This document shows positions 33,707 through 42,767 of a DNA stretch of 53,774 nt, one piece after another. Numbering within the stretch: the stretch's first letter is position 1; every line of letters begins with the position of its first letter. The notes below the pieces were generated by a model. It did no database searches. It saw only the letters and a list, made by a program, of their open reading frames with translations, and was not told the DNA's origin. Position numbers and translations under genes: made by a program. Origin of the DNA: an uncultured Gammaproteobacteria bacterium (GTDB lineage: Bacteria; Pseudomonadota; Gammaproteobacteria; Enterobacterales; Psychrobiaceae); assembly GCA_937139475.1 (NCBI GenBank), contig CAKZQF010000173.1, positions 1 to 53,774 on the forward strand, in the 5' to 3' direction.

Positions 33707-34288
33707 TTAAGGTTTAATTAGTTGTTGGCTTTGTTGCCATTGCTCAGGGGTATTGGTATTTATTAAGGCTTGCGTGCAGTCCAAATCAATTGACTGAGCA
33801 TTAATCACTTTAAATAATTGCCTTAGTGATGGGCCGCGCCCTGAGTCGATAAAATGTTGGCTTGAAAAGGCATTTTCAAGAAAGTTTGTTAGTTGGTCGT
33901 TTACCGGAATATAGGCAGGTAAACTCACCTGATTAAAGTACTGTGCGGTAGCGTTGGTTTCACCAGCTTGTTTTAACAAGCTCAGCTGTTGTTTGGTCAT
34001 CAATGGCATATCGACTGGTAATACTAACAGAGCCTGGGTATCTAATTGACTCAGTGCTGCATGGATCCCTGCAAGCGGACCGCCATCGTCAACAATATCG
34101 GCAATACCGCCACTATTGCTGCCTGATACAACGACTTCGTCAACACCGCAAGCGCTTAATTGCGCGCTAGCATACTCAAGCATACTTTGGTCTTGGCGTT
34201 GCAAATACGCCTTATTTTGTCCCATACGGGAAGAACGCCCACCCGCTAATACCAAGCCGATACAATGTGTTGTTGCCAAGTTAGCCAC
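33707..34288 (-). CDS. mobA: Molybdenum cofactor guanylyltransferase
   Basis: The 193-residue protein adds GMP to molybdopterin to form the bis-MGD cofactor of DMSO-reductase-family enzymes. The nucleotide-binding start GLVLAGGRSSRMGQNKAYL, the central LLVLPVDMPLMTKQQL and the acceptor region are typical. Its start overlaps the end of moaA by 8 bases. Presence of mobA implies bis-MGD enzymes (nitrate or other reductases) elsewhere in the genome. Confidence 0.94.
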   Translation of the reverse strand: MANLATTHCIGLVLAGGRSSRMGQNKAYLQRQDQSMLEYASAQLSACGVDEVVVSGSNSGGIADIVDDGGPLAGIHAALSQLDTQALLVLPVDMPLMTKQQLSLLKQAGETNATAQYFNQVSLPAYIPVNDQLTNFLENAFSSQHFIDSGRGPSLRQLFKVINAQSIDLDCTQALINTNTPEQWQQSQQLIKP

Positions 34289-35252
34289 CTAACATCGATA
34301 AATGTTTAGTGGCACCACTAAAGCCCTCGGTGAGGTAATGGGTGGCATGTTTATCGCTGAGTTTTTGGGTTACGAAATCTTTTAATCCCTCAACATCGTC
34401 TTGGGCCAAATATTCCTTGAGCGATAGCCCTTGCTCTGAGAATAAGCAAAGATGCAATTTGCCTAAGGAGCTAACTCGCAAGCGGTTACAGGTTGAACAG
34501 AAGTCCTTAGAGTAGGGCATGATAAGGCCGATGGTGCCTTGGTAGTCCGGATGAGAGAATACTTGTGCCGGCCCTGCACTTTTATCTTGGATAACTTGCG
34601 TCCAGCCTTGGGCAAACAGTTGGTTTTTGATGTGCTGGCCACTGACATGCTGTGCGCTATAAAATTCTTCGTTGTCACCTGTTTGCATTAACTCGATAAA
34701 GCGCAAGCTAACAGGGCGCTCTTTAATATAATCAAAATATTGTTGAAGCTGGCTGGCACTGTGCTCTTTCATCAGCACCGTGTTTATTTTGATATTATTA
34801 AAGCCACTTGCCAGGGCTTGCTCAATCCCATCAAGGACCTCTTGCAGTTTATCGTGCCCGGTAATGAGCTTAAAGCTACTTGGCTCAAATGAATCAATAC
34901 TAACGTTTAGGTTATCCAGGCCCTTTTCTATCCACACTGGTAATTGCTCGGTTAGCTTATAGCCATTAGTGGTTAGCGCAACTTTCTTAATCCCGGGGGT
35001 TGCTTTCATTGCTGCAATGATTTCAGGCAGATCCTTACGTAAAGAAGGTTCACCACCAGTGATGCGGATTTTCTCAACGCCCATCTGAGCGAAACTATTA
35101 GCGACGCATTTGATTTCCTCAAGCGTTAGGAATTTTTCTTTATGGCAGCGTTGATAGCCATCAGGCAAGCAATAGTTGCAACTAAAATTGCAAACATCTG
35201 TAATAGACAGACGCAAATAACTGAACGTACGTCCATAGGTATCTTGTAACAT
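34281..35252 (-). CDS. moaA: GTP 3',8-cyclase (radical SAM)
   Basis: The 323-residue protein is the radical-SAM enzyme that starts molybdenum cofactor synthesis from GTP. The N-terminal cluster motif is CNFSCNYC within LRLSITDVCNFSCNYC; the second [4Fe-4S] motif near the end is CSTCNRLRVSSLGKLHLC; the C-terminus ends in GG, as is typical. I place the start at ATG 35252 because AAGGTG lies just upstream and residues 1-10 then match the family start; a TTG-rich extension to 35291 would lie inside the leader. First gene of the moa unit, behind a strong promoter and a probable Moco riboswitch. Confidence 0.95.
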   Translation of the reverse strand: MLQDTYGRTFSYLRLSITDVCNFSCNYCLPDGYQRCHKEKFLTLEEIKCVANSFAQMGVEKIRITGGEPSLRKDLPEIIAAMKATPGIKKVALTTNGYKLTEQLPVWIEKGLDNLNVSIDSFEPSSFKLITGHDKLQEVLDGIEQALASGFNNIKINTVLMKEHSASQLQQYFDYIKERPVSLRFIELMQTGDNEEFYSAQHVSGQHIKNQLFAQGWTQVIQDKSAGPAQVFSHPDYQGTIGLIMPYSKDFCSTCNRLRVSSLGKLHLCLFSEQGLSLKEYLAQDDVEGLKDFVTQKLSDKHATHYLTEGFSGATKHLSMLGG

Positions 35253-35261
35253 GTTCACCTT

Positions 35262-35345
35262 TCCAATGTCGGGAGGCCAATTCGTTTCCAAATTAACCCT
35301 GGTGGCTTAATGAGCCACGGCTTATTATTCATGCTCAAAGGAGGG
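35262..35345 (-). promoter_or_regulatory. Probable Moco riboswitch in the moaA leader
   Basis: The bottom strand contains a 6-bp hairpin GTGGCT-CATTA-AGCCAC (35318-35302). After it comes a stem AATTTG/CGAATT closed by a GAAA tetraloop (35294-35279), then GGCCTCCCGA (35278-35269) just before the ribosome site; AGGG upstream can pair with the CCC. The Moco RNA motif is known from moaA leaders and has a GNRA tetraloop hairpin. The match is by eye only. Confidence 0.55.
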
Positions 35346-35382
35346 AAGAATAGTAAACTCGGCGATAAAACTTAATAGGGGA

Positions 35383-35411
35383 AGTGTACCGACTAATGCG
35401 GAGAGTATCAA
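35383..35411 (-). promoter_or_regulatory. moaA: Sigma70 promoter of the moaA operon
   Basis: On the minus strand TTGATA (35411-35406) and TACACT (35388-35383) are separated by 17 bases. Transcription would start near 35376, giving a leader of about 124 bases that contains the putative riboswitch. Confidence 0.72.
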
Positions 35412-35435
35412 GCTAAAACTTGACAGGGGTGTCAA

Positions 35436-35473
35436 GAAAAGAGCCCTAATTTCACAAAGAAATTAGAGCTCTT
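35436..35473 (-). terminator. Intrinsic terminator of the porin gene
   Basis: On the minus strand AAGAGCTCTAATTTC pairs with GAAATTAGGGCTCTT around a short loop and is followed by TTTTCTT. It begins 52 bases after the porin stop codon and separates it from the moaA promoter. Confidence 0.75.
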
Positions 35474-35485
35474 GATCTATATCAA
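35472..35485 (-). promoter_or_regulatory. Perfect FNR-type box upstream of moaA
   Basis: TTGATCTATATCAA matches the FNR consensus TTGAT-N4-ATCAA exactly. Its centre is about 102 bases upstream of the predicted moaA start of transcription, a helical phase used by activating sites (-61, -71, -82, -92, -102). E. coli moa is known to be FNR-activated. Confidence 0.65.
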
Positions 35486-35524
35486 TTTTTGTCGGTCAAG
35501 CGTAACGCCAGCGACCGTACGTGC

Positions 35525-36724
35525 TTAGTATTTCGCAGTAAGCATTAACCAAATTTTAGTTGTGTCAGAAGCATGGTCATCAGCAGAGTAGTTAGCAAGC
35601 TTCAATAATCCACCAACATTTTTGTTGATTTTGTATTTCGCCGCGACATTGATTTCTTTACCGTAATCAATGCTACCTTCATCACTTGTATAAACGTGGT
35701 AAGCTGCTGATAGGCCAACTTTACCGACTTTAGTTGCAGCTTTAACGTACACGTCTTCGATGCCGTTTGGAGTGGTAGCAGGGTTTAAGAATTTATCTGA
35801 AAATCCTTGAAATTTGTGCAGTGTCGCAAGAGGAGTGCTAAACATTGCGTTTCCGTCATCGCTACCTAGTACTTCGTAACCTGCACCAACTTTAAAGCCA
35901 TCTAGCTTAACCATTGCTTCAAGCACCATGTAATCAGCGCTAAAGTCAGCACGGTCGCCCGTGTCACTTTGAGATGCGTAGCCGGCTTTAACACTTACGT
36001 TGTCAAACTTACCGTTGTACGTTGCACCAATCGTGTTACTAGAAGCGCCAGCAGCGTTGTCGAAATCCAAGCTGTAGTTGTAAGCAGTAATGCTATGGCC
36101 TTTGCTTAATGCGTATTTTGCGTTAAGTAGGAAGATATCGCCATGAAGGTCAGATTTTGCACTTGACTCACCAAAGATGCGGTTCACGTTATATACGTAG
36201 CTTGCATCAACAGTGAAGTTGTCGCTTAACGCTGACTTTAAGCGGTAACCGTCATAAGTTTGCTCATTTTGGCGCCATGCAACACCACCTACAAAACGTT
36301 GATCATCAAGTACGATGCGTTGGCGACCGATAATTGCTGAGGTGCCACCGTTTTTGTATTGTACGTACGCTTGGTTAAGCTCGGTGCCTTTTGGATCAGC
36401 AACAACAGGGTACATACCATTGCCGTTCACTGTGCTGTTGAACTTATCGCTACCGATGTTAGATACGTTGTCAATTTCAACTTTAGCTGAAAGGTTGCTA
36501 ACACTACCAGTAGTAACGCTTACACGGCTCTTAAGAGTCGACGCTAATGCTTTTTCTGAAATGCCGTCTTGGTCCACTGACTCAACACGGTAACGGAAAC
36601 TAGCGTTTACTTTTGAATCTTTAACAGCTGATGCAATAGTACCACTATCACCAGCGTGTGCCTGGCTTACGCCAGCAATTGATAAAGCAAGTAGGCTTAA
36701 TTTAAATGCGTTTACGGTTTTCAT
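35525..36724 (-). CDS. Outer-membrane porin (alginate-export/OprD-like beta-barrel)
   Basis: The 399-residue protein has a signal peptide (LALSIAGVSQAHA) and then alternating beta-strand sequence to a C-terminal aromatic/charged end (KIWLMLTAKY), typical of an outer-membrane barrel. Segments such as NASFRYRVESVDQDG, LKSRVSVTTGS, AIIGRQRIVLDDQRFVGGVA and YDGYRLKSALSDNFTVDASY resemble the alginate-export-type porins common in marine gammaproteobacteria. The cargo is unknown. The ATG at 36724 is behind GGAG. A perfect FNR box lies about 100 bases upstream, so it is probably made under low oxygen. It sits between the moa and nos units and has its own promoter and terminator. Confidence 0.82.
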   Translation of the reverse strand: MKTVNAFKLSLLALSIAGVSQAHAGDSGTIASAVKDSKVNASFRYRVESVDQDGISEKALASTLKSRVSVTTGSVSNLSAKVEIDNVSNIGSDKFNSTVNGNGMYPVVADPKGTELNQAYVQYKNGGTSAIIGRQRIVLDDQRFVGGVAWRQNEQTYDGYRLKSALSDNFTVDASYVYNVNRIFGESSAKSDLHGDIFLLNAKYALSKGHSITAYNYSLDFDNAAGASSNTIGATYNGKFDNVSVKAGYASQSDTGDRADFSADYMVLEAMVKLDGFKVGAGYEVLGSDDGNAMFSTPLATLHKFQGFSDKFLNPATTPNGIEDVYVKAATKVGKVGLSAAYHVYTSDEGSIDYGKEINVAAKYKINKNVGGLLKLANYSADDHASDTTKIWLMLTAKY

Positions 36725-36821
36725 ACTAACTCCAAGTTTACTTATTTTTGTGCCCAATCCGGGCAAGTGTTTATCTTTTATCTCTATGCAAGCATTGTGT
36801 TCCTCTTACCAGGGGAATGTT

Positions 36822-36835
36822 TTGATTTGAATCAA
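36822..36835 (-). promoter_or_regulatory. FNR box of the porin gene
   Basis: TTGATTTGAATCAA is a perfect FNR consensus. Reading it as a class II site centred at -41.5 places the -10 at CACAAT (near 36799-36794) on the minus strand, a 4/6 match. Confidence 0.75.
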
Positions 36836-37003
36836 GATACTGTAGGTAAACTCAACTAATTTATCCTTATAAAACATGCGGTTTTGACTTATTATGACAA
36901 TTTGGCCAGCAATGTGAAAATCGTGTTAAATTGTTGTTCATACATTGCTCCAGATGACAATTTGTAGCAATTGCAAGGTATTCTCGATAAGCAAAAAAAG
37001 ACA

Positions 37004-37036
37004 TAAAAAAAAACAGCTTTTTAAGCTGGTTTTTTA
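37004..37036 (-). terminator. Intrinsic terminator of the nos operon
   Basis: CAGCTT-TTT-AAGCTG (37014-37028) is followed on the minus strand by nine T residues, and the plus strand also has a T run. It lies about 25 bases after the nosL stop. Confidence 0.85.
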
Positions 37037-37054
37037 TCGTGCGTCTCGGTGTTA

Positions 37055-37552
37055 CTAAAGGTTGAGTACTAACTCGGTGTCAATTTGGGTAAAGTCGATG
37101 ACGCGCCCACCAAACTCTTTAGCAAAGCTGTTGGCATGCTCTTTGTCTGAAAAAGAGGCGAGTGTCGCGCCCATTGAACCTTGCTGTGAATGTTCAATAA
37201 CATACCAAGCCGTTTTGGCATCGGTGAAATGCGTGTCATCCGGACGGTCCCAGTGGCTTTTGGCCATATCATGAACATAAAGTTGTATTGTATGTCCTTT
37301 ATTTTCAGGTTGCAGGTAATAAGCGAACATATCTCGTGTTGAGCAAAACTTTTGTGCTTGCTCGGCATGTTTGCTAAATGTTTCACCTTTAGGGCCTGGA
37401 AATTGTGTAATAATCATGCCACAAAGATGACACTCATCTCCTGATTCGATAGCAACTGCTTGTTTAACGATAGCTGTTGACGAATCATTGCCACAGGCAG
37501 TTAAGAAAACTGCTAGTAGGGCAACCAAGCTTATTTTGATAATCGAGGACAT
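37055..37552 (-). CDS. nosL: Nitrous oxide reductase copper chaperone lipoprotein
   Basis: The 165-residue protein is NosL, an outer-membrane or periplasmic lipoprotein that brings Cu(I) to NosZ. The lipobox is FLTAC and the copper-binding motif is CHLCGMII in DECHLCGMIITQFPGPKGE, with a later Met/His-bearing YVHDMAKSHWD stretch. I start at ATG 37552 behind GGGAG; the longer upstream frame overlaps nosY. It is the last gene of the nos operon, one base after the nosY stop. Confidence 0.93.
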   Translation of the reverse strand: MSSIIKISLVALLAVFLTACGNDSSTAIVKQAVAIESGDECHLCGMIITQFPGPKGETFSKHAEQAQKFCSTRDMFAYYLQPENKGHTIQLYVHDMAKSHWDRPDDTHFTDAKTAWYVIEHSQQGSMGATLASFSDKEHANSFAKEFGGRVIDFTQIDTELVLNL

Positions 37553-37553
37553 G

Positions 37554-38381
37554 CTAAACTCCCTTGCGGTTGAAAATAGTATTGGCGATAAACAATGGCA
37601 CCAAAATCCAGCAAAACATAATGCCAACGAGTAGAGGCGTTGAAAAGTTTGCATTTGCTGCGACATTTAATACGCCACTGTATGCCTGTGTTTCGGTAGC
37701 CATTAAATTGATAAGGCGAAATAAATCAGTTGGGTTGAGCCACATTAAATAAGGTAGTGTTTGCGGTGCAATCATATCCTGTGCACCAACTAGTAAGGCA
37801 AGAATCGCCAGATCAAATACTAATACTAATAAAAACCATACGACTAGTGATAAGCCGGCCGCTTTACTCTTTTCCTCAACACTCACGCTAACGATAAAGG
37901 CAAAGCTAATGAAAACCCAGCTAAGTAGCGTTGCATAAGCAATGAATCTTGCAAACTGTAATACCACTACGCTAGTTTCTGCATTTTCGCCAAATAAGCT
38001 AACCACCAGCGCGGCGCTGCCAAAGCCAACGATATTGGCTGTTGCCATAATCGCGCCATGACCAATGAATTTGCCCAATAGCAATTGCGTTTTGCTTAGC
38101 GGGTAGGTCAGTAACAACAACAAGGTGCCTGCTTCTTTTTCACCAACAAATGCGTCATAACAAAGCATTAGCGCGATTAACGGGATAATGAACACGCCAA
38201 GGCTGGCGAGTGACGTCATGGTTGAATCAAGCGAAACAAAACCAAGTGTGCCTGAGGCTGCGGAGCCAAAAAACGCAAGGCCGATCGCCAGTAGCGAGAA
38301 AATAACACTGATGGCAACAATCCAGCGGTTGCGCAGCCCATCTTTAAACTCTTTACGAGCAACACTTAAAATTGGATTCAT
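37554..38381 (-). CDS. nosY: NosY, membrane permease of the nos ABC transporter
   Basis: The 275-residue protein has about six membrane helices and the ABC-2 type permease pattern of NosY (LSVARKEFKDGLRNRWIVA at the start, GEKEAGTLLLLLTYPLSKT in the coupling region). With NosF and NosD it matures the copper centre of NosZ. The start overlaps the end of nosF by 4 bases. Confidence 0.94.
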   Translation of the reverse strand: MNPILSVARKEFKDGLRNRWIVAISVIFSLLAIGLAFFGSAASGTLGFVSLDSTMTSLASLGVFIIPLIALMLCYDAFVGEKEAGTLLLLLTYPLSKTQLLLGKFIGHGAIMATANIVGFGSAALVVSLFGENAETSVVVLQFARFIAYATLLSWVFISFAFIVSVSVEEKSKAAGLSLVVWFLLVLVFDLAILALLVGAQDMIAPQTLPYLMWLNPTDLFRLINLMATETQAYSGVLNVAANANFSTPLLVGIMFCWILVPLFIANTIFNRKGV

Positions 38382-39310
38382 GATACTTCCTCCAACGTTG
38401 GCAGGCTGTTTGTTTTTGTCAGGTAATGCAAATACAGATTCTCCAGGCTTGCGTGAGTCATTTCAAAATGCGTTAGGCTGGCTAATGGCGCGACTTTATC
38501 TAGGATAGTTCGCTGCATATTGTGTTCGATTGATAAATCCGCACTGTTATTGTCTTTACGTACGATATAGTCAGCTAATCCTAACTGCTCAAATTGCGCA
38601 TCGCTAACGCCGCTGGTTTTTACTGTTATCGGCAAATTGGCTTGCTGACGAAGCTCACTGATGGTGCCTGCGGCCAACGTTTTTCCTTTAGATACAATCA
38701 TCAGCTTGCTGATGTGGCGCTCAACCCCAGGAAGTACGTGCGAACAAAGAATAACGGCACAACCTTGTTGTTTGAGTTTATCAACACTTTGGTAAAATTC
38801 ATGGGTGGCAATCGGATCCAGGCCAACCGTTGGCTCATCTAATAACAGAAGCTTTGGGCTGCCTAACATCGCTTGCGCAAGCCCCAGGCGTTGACGCATA
38901 CCTTTGGAGTAAGTTTTAACCTTGCGATTCATCGCCTCTTTTAGGCCGACTTCATCGAGTAAAGTGGTAACACGAGTTTCATTAATTTGCTTTAAGCGTG
39001 CGAAATAGGTTAATACTTCTTTACCGGTGAGTTGGTCATAAAAGCTAACATTCTCTGGTAAATAGCCGATTTGCTGACGGGCTTTGGCTGCATCGGGTGC
39101 CATTGGATCGTGGCCGAGCACTTGCAGTGAACCTTGGGTTGGTGCAAAGAGGCCTAGAATTAATTTCATTAGCGTCGATTTACCGGCGCCGTTGTGGCCA
39201 AATAGGCCAAGCACTTCACCTTCTTTAAGCTCTAAGTCAATGCCGTTTAGGGCGTTGACTGAGCCAAACGATTTGTGTAATTGAGCTAATTTTACAATAG
39301 TCTTGCTCAT
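38378..39310 (-). CDS. nosF: NosF, ABC transporter ATPase
   Basis: The 310-residue ATPase has Walker A GHNGAGKST, the ABC signature YSKGMRQRLGLAQ and Walker B KLLLLDEPTVGLD. It powers the NosDFY complex. It overlaps nosD by 4 bases (ATGA) and nosY by 4 bases. Confidence 0.95.
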   Translation of the reverse strand: MSKTIVKLAQLHKSFGSVNALNGIDLELKEGEVLGLFGHNGAGKSTLMKLILGLFAPTQGSLQVLGHDPMAPDAAKARQQIGYLPENVSFYDQLTGKEVLTYFARLKQINETRVTTLLDEVGLKEAMNRKVKTYSKGMRQRLGLAQAMLGSPKLLLLDEPTVGLDPIATHEFYQSVDKLKQQGCAVILCSHVLPGVERHISKLMIVSKGKTLAAGTISELRQQANLPITVKTSGVSDAQFEQLGLADYIVRKDNNSADLSIEHNMQRTILDKVAPLASLTHFEMTHASLENLYLHYLTKTNSLPTLEEVS

Positions 39311-40656
39311 GATTTTTCCTTAACAGCGCTAGTGTTAGCGTACTGACTGTCGAATTCTTTAATTGCCGATAACTGAGAGTCTGTTGGTTTAAAGCTTGGG
39401 CTCATTAATGGTGTAGTGTCCATCACGCCCGGTGGCTTAAGGATTGGGAACTCGCGCTGAACCCAACGTAGGGTCAAAATAGCAGGGGAGTTCATTAACA
39501 GTTTTGCTTCTGGATATTTCCACAATAGTTTATCAACACCATCGTTTGGCTCAAATGGCACATCGCCAAAGCCGTTGTTATCAGTATCCCAGCCGAGGTA
39601 ATTACTCCAGTAGTTGCCGTTCCATTGTTGCTCTCGGTTTGAAACATATTTTATTTGAATAGGGTTGTTAACAAAACTATTGTTTTTAATTTCGTTGTCT
39701 TCCGAACCAGCTGTTAAATGAATGCCAATTTGCGCGTTGGATAACCAGTTACCTTTGATCTTGTTAAATAGGGAGTTGTAGACGAACATTCCCTTACCAT
39801 CACTACCGAGTACGCCGACCGTGCGTTTTTGCTCAACACCGCTAATGTAATTTCCGGTAATCGTCGATTGGGTAATAAAATTCATTAACAAGCCATGATC
39901 ATTACTATTGATCGATTGATTATTGGTGACTGTTAAAAACTTTGATTGCATCAGCGCATAGCCCACGCGCGTGTTGAGTGCGAGGTTATCGCTCACGACA
40001 TTGGTGTAAGAATACATGTAATGCACTCCGTAGCGTAGGTCATGCACAAAGTTATTGGTTAGGCGGTTTTCATTACTTGTGATGATGTAAAGGCCATCGC
40101 GTGTATGCCACACTTCGTTGCCATCAACCTCAACATGCTTAACCATGACTAGATGGATACCATTGCCCCGATCGGACGGGCGCATAGTGTTATCACCTTG
40201 CACTTTGTTATTAAGGATTTTGCCATAATGGCTTTTATCAACATAAATACCAGCGCTGCGACCCTTTAAGTTATTATTTTTGATAATAGGGTGGCTTGCC
40301 TGCTTTTCGATGTAAATGCCAGCATTTTGATTGGTGAGATTGTCTCCCCAATTGCGAATATGTACATTATCGATGGTGACATGTGGAGCTTTGATACGTA
40401 TTGCATCGTTTTTGCCATTGCCGTCGATAGTGATTGGATTGTTATCATCACCTTCGCCGCGAAGGGTAATTGAAGCGTTGATGATAAAGTTGCCAGTATA
40501 AGTACCCGGCTGAAGTAATAGAATATCGCCATCTTTAGCGTTATCTATGAGCGTCTGTAACGACTGATCACTGGTAACTCTGTGTTGTGCGCCATAAGCT
40601 ACTTGAGCAAAAGCTAACACCAGCACAGCAATTAACAGGCTAGAGTATTTTTTCAT
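39307..40656 (-). CDS. nosD: NosD, periplasmic copper-site maturation protein
   Basis: The 449-residue protein has a signal peptide (VLAFAQVAYG) and a right-handed beta-helix made of CASH/NosD repeats (DNVHIRNW, IIKNNNLKGRSAGIYVDKS, NRLTNNFVHDLRYGVHYMYS). It sits in the periplasm on NosFY and is needed for the CuZ centre of NosZ. Length matches NosD. Confidence 0.95.
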   Translation of the reverse strand: MKKYSSLLIAVLVLAFAQVAYGAQHRVTSDQSLQTLIDNAKDGDILLLQPGTYTGNFIINASITLRGEGDDNNPITIDGNGKNDAIRIKAPHVTIDNVHIRNWGDNLTNQNAGIYIEKQASHPIIKNNNLKGRSAGIYVDKSHYGKILNNKVQGDNTMRPSDRGNGIHLVMVKHVEVDGNEVWHTRDGLYIITSNENRLTNNFVHDLRYGVHYMYSYTNVVSDNLALNTRVGYALMQSKFLTVTNNQSINSNDHGLLMNFITQSTITGNYISGVEQKRTVGVLGSDGKGMFVYNSLFNKIKGNWLSNAQIGIHLTAGSEDNEIKNNSFVNNPIQIKYVSNREQQWNGNYWSNYLGWDTDNNGFGDVPFEPNDGVDKLLWKYPEAKLLMNSPAILTLRWVQREFPILKPPGVMDTTPLMSPSFKPTDSQLSAIKEFDSQYANTSAVKEKS

Positions 40657-40687
40657 GGTGTGCTTCTTTGTAAAAAAGCTTTGAAAT

Positions 40688-40714
40688 TAGCCCCTATCAA
40701 AAAGATAGGGGCTA
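40688..40714. other. Strong hairpin between nosZ and nosD
   Basis: TAGCCCCTATC and GATAGGGGCTA form a perfect 11-bp stem with an AAAAA loop. It has no T run on the minus strand, so it is more likely an mRNA-stabilising or partial-attenuating element that lowers the maturation genes relative to nosZ. Confidence 0.75.
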
Positions 40715-40738
40715 GCGTTATTTAGTAGCTAGGAGAGA

Positions 40739-42652
40739 TTATGCTTTCTCAACTAACATACGGCCACGCATTTCCATGTGTAGTGCATGACAGAACCAGT
40801 TACAGTAGTACCACTGAACACCAGGCTTGTCGGCGATAAAGGTTACAGATGAAGTTGCCTGTGGACCGATTTCCATTTGTACGCCGTGGTTGGTCATACA
40901 GAAACCGTGTGTTACATCTTCAACCATATCAAGGTTGGTTACCACAACAGTTACTTCGTTACCTTCTTTAACGCGGAACTCAGTCATACCGAAGTTTGGC
41001 GCAACAGACGTCATGTAAACACGAACTTTGTTGCCGTCACGGATGATTTTGTTATCAGTCTCTAGCGTAACACCATCTTTCTTCGCCATTGCAACTGTGC
41101 CAGCGAAAATAGGATCATCACGAGTCCATAGCTTCTTAGGCTTCATTTTAGAGCGATGAACGATCATACAATCATGCGGTTCTGCGTAAGTAGGACCATC
41201 ATGGATAAGTTTCATTTCATCACCTGAAATGTCAATTAACTGATCATTTTCAGGGCGTAGAGGACCCACTGGTAAGAAACGGTCTTTAGAGAACTTACAT
41301 AGTGAGATTAGGTATTTACCATCAGCGTCACGAGTTTCACCCATTGTTGTATGGTTGTGACCTGGTTGGTAATGTACATCTAGTTTTTGCTTGATGTATT
41401 TAACGTTCTTGTCTGTGTACGCTTTAACCGCGTCTTCAACATTCCACTTAACGATTTGGCTATCGATAAATACTGTGGTGTATGCGTAACCGCGACCATC
41501 AAATGCAGTATGTAGTGGACCTAAGCCTAGCTCTGGCTCACCAACAACAGCTTTACGTGGGTCTAGGTTTTTGTCAAATACGTCAGCTAATTTTTTGATA
41601 TCGATGATAGATACAGTAGGAGATAACTTACCGTTAGCTACAAAGTACTTACCATTTGGTGACGTGTTAAGACCGTGTGGGCTCTTAGGTACTGGTACGT
41701 AACGTGTTAGTTTTGCTTTAGCATTTTCTTTAGTACCATCAACTACTGGCACTTTAGAGTCACCGATAGTGCGGAAGTTACCAGCTTTAACTGCTTTTTC
41801 GATTGCCAGGATATCAAATACTACAACATGGTCACGCTCAGCTGAGATCATTTCACCTAGGTTCATACCCATTTCTGAGTTGTAACAAGTAGATGCTGCG
41901 AAACGACCGTCATAGTCAGCGTCAGTGTTATCTAAGTTACCAGAAACGATAACTTGTGCGTACACTTCCATTTTTTCAGCATCGATGATGTTGAACATTG
42001 AGCGGTAAGCGCTAACGTTGTCTAGATCGCGTCCATCATTTGGCAATGGAATTTCGTACTCACCGTTACAGAAAACGTATTTTGTGTGTGGAACTTTTTG
42101 TACACGTAAACCATGAATCGCTTGTACGTTAGGGATCTCAATGATTTTATCGGTTTTCATTACGTCACAACGGATACGAGCAACACGGGTGTTTGCTTTA
42201 TCATTGATAAATACGTATTTACCATCGTAATGGCCATCTTGCATTGACATGTGAGGGTGATGCGAGTCACCAGCCATGAATTTTTGCGAGTTGCCTAAAA
42301 TAGCTTTAGATTCGTTGGTGATACCCCAACCCGTTGCGCTATCAACGTTAAATACAGGAATACGCATTAATTCACGCATTGATGGAATACCTAGGATACG
42401 TACTTCACCTGAGTGACCGCCACTCCAAAAACCGTAGTATTCATCAAGTTCACCTGGCTCAACAGCTGCAGCGTGTGCCATTTTTTCTTTGGTTTTTGCT
42501 TCGGCTTGTGCAGCAAACATTGCTGAAGTCATTACCGGAGCGGCAAGACCAACACCACCAATCGCTGCGCCAGCGCCAAGGAAACTACGGCGACTTAGGC
42601 CTTTAATTTCCTCATTTTCTACTTCGTTGTTTTCAACTTGCTTATCAGTCAT
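40739..42652 (-). CDS. nosZ: Nitrous oxide reductase (clade I)
   Basis: The 637-residue protein reduces N2O to N2 in the periplasm. A Tat signal ([12 protein letters not shown]) marks clade I. The seven-bladed propeller starts with [20 protein letters not shown] and has the CuZ histidine motif [21 protein letters not shown] and [10 protein letters not shown] carry other ligands. The C-terminal cupredoxin carries the CuA motif in [17 protein letters not shown] (C, C, H, M). Length matches clade I NosZ. It lies 115 bases after nosR. Confidence 0.97.
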   Translation of the reverse strand: MTDKQVENNEVENEEIKGLSRRSFLGAGAAIGGVGLAAPVMTSAMFAAQAEAKTKEKMAHAAAVEPGELDEYYGFWSGGHSGEVRILGIPSMRELMRIPVFNVDSATGWGITNESKAILGNSQKFMAGDSHHPHMSMQDGHYDGKYVFINDKANTRVARIRCDVMKTDKIIEIPNVQAIHGLRVQKVPHTKYVFCNGEYEIPLPNDGRDLDNVSAYRSMFNIIDAEKMEVYAQVIVSGNLDNTDADYDGRFAASTCYNSEMGMNLGEMISAERDHVVVFDILAIEKAVKAGNFRTIGDSKVPVVDGTKENAKAKLTRYVPVPKSPHGLNTSPNGKYFVANGKLSPTVSIIDIKKLADVFDKNLDPRKAVVGEPELGLGPLHTAFDGRGYAYTTVFIDSQIVKWNVEDAVKAYTDKNVKYIKQKLDVHYQPGHNHTTMGETRDADGKYLISLCKFSKDRFLPVGPLRPENDQLIDISGDEMKLIHDGPTYAEPHDCMIVHRSKMKPKKLWTRDDPIFAGTVAMAKKDGVTLETDNKIIRDGNKVRVYMTSVAPNFGMTEFRVKEGNEVTVVVTNLDMVEDVTHGFCMTNHGVQMEIGPQATSSVTFIADKPGVQWYYCNWFCHALHMEMRGRMLVEKA

Positions 42653-42767
42653 TTTTCTTCTCCATTGAAACCCTAGCGGGTGGAAGCGGTCGGAATGTAC
42701 CGCTAATTTTTTAAAACGCTAAACGAGTGCTTAATTCGTCGTGAGCTTAAGATATCTAATTTTTTAC

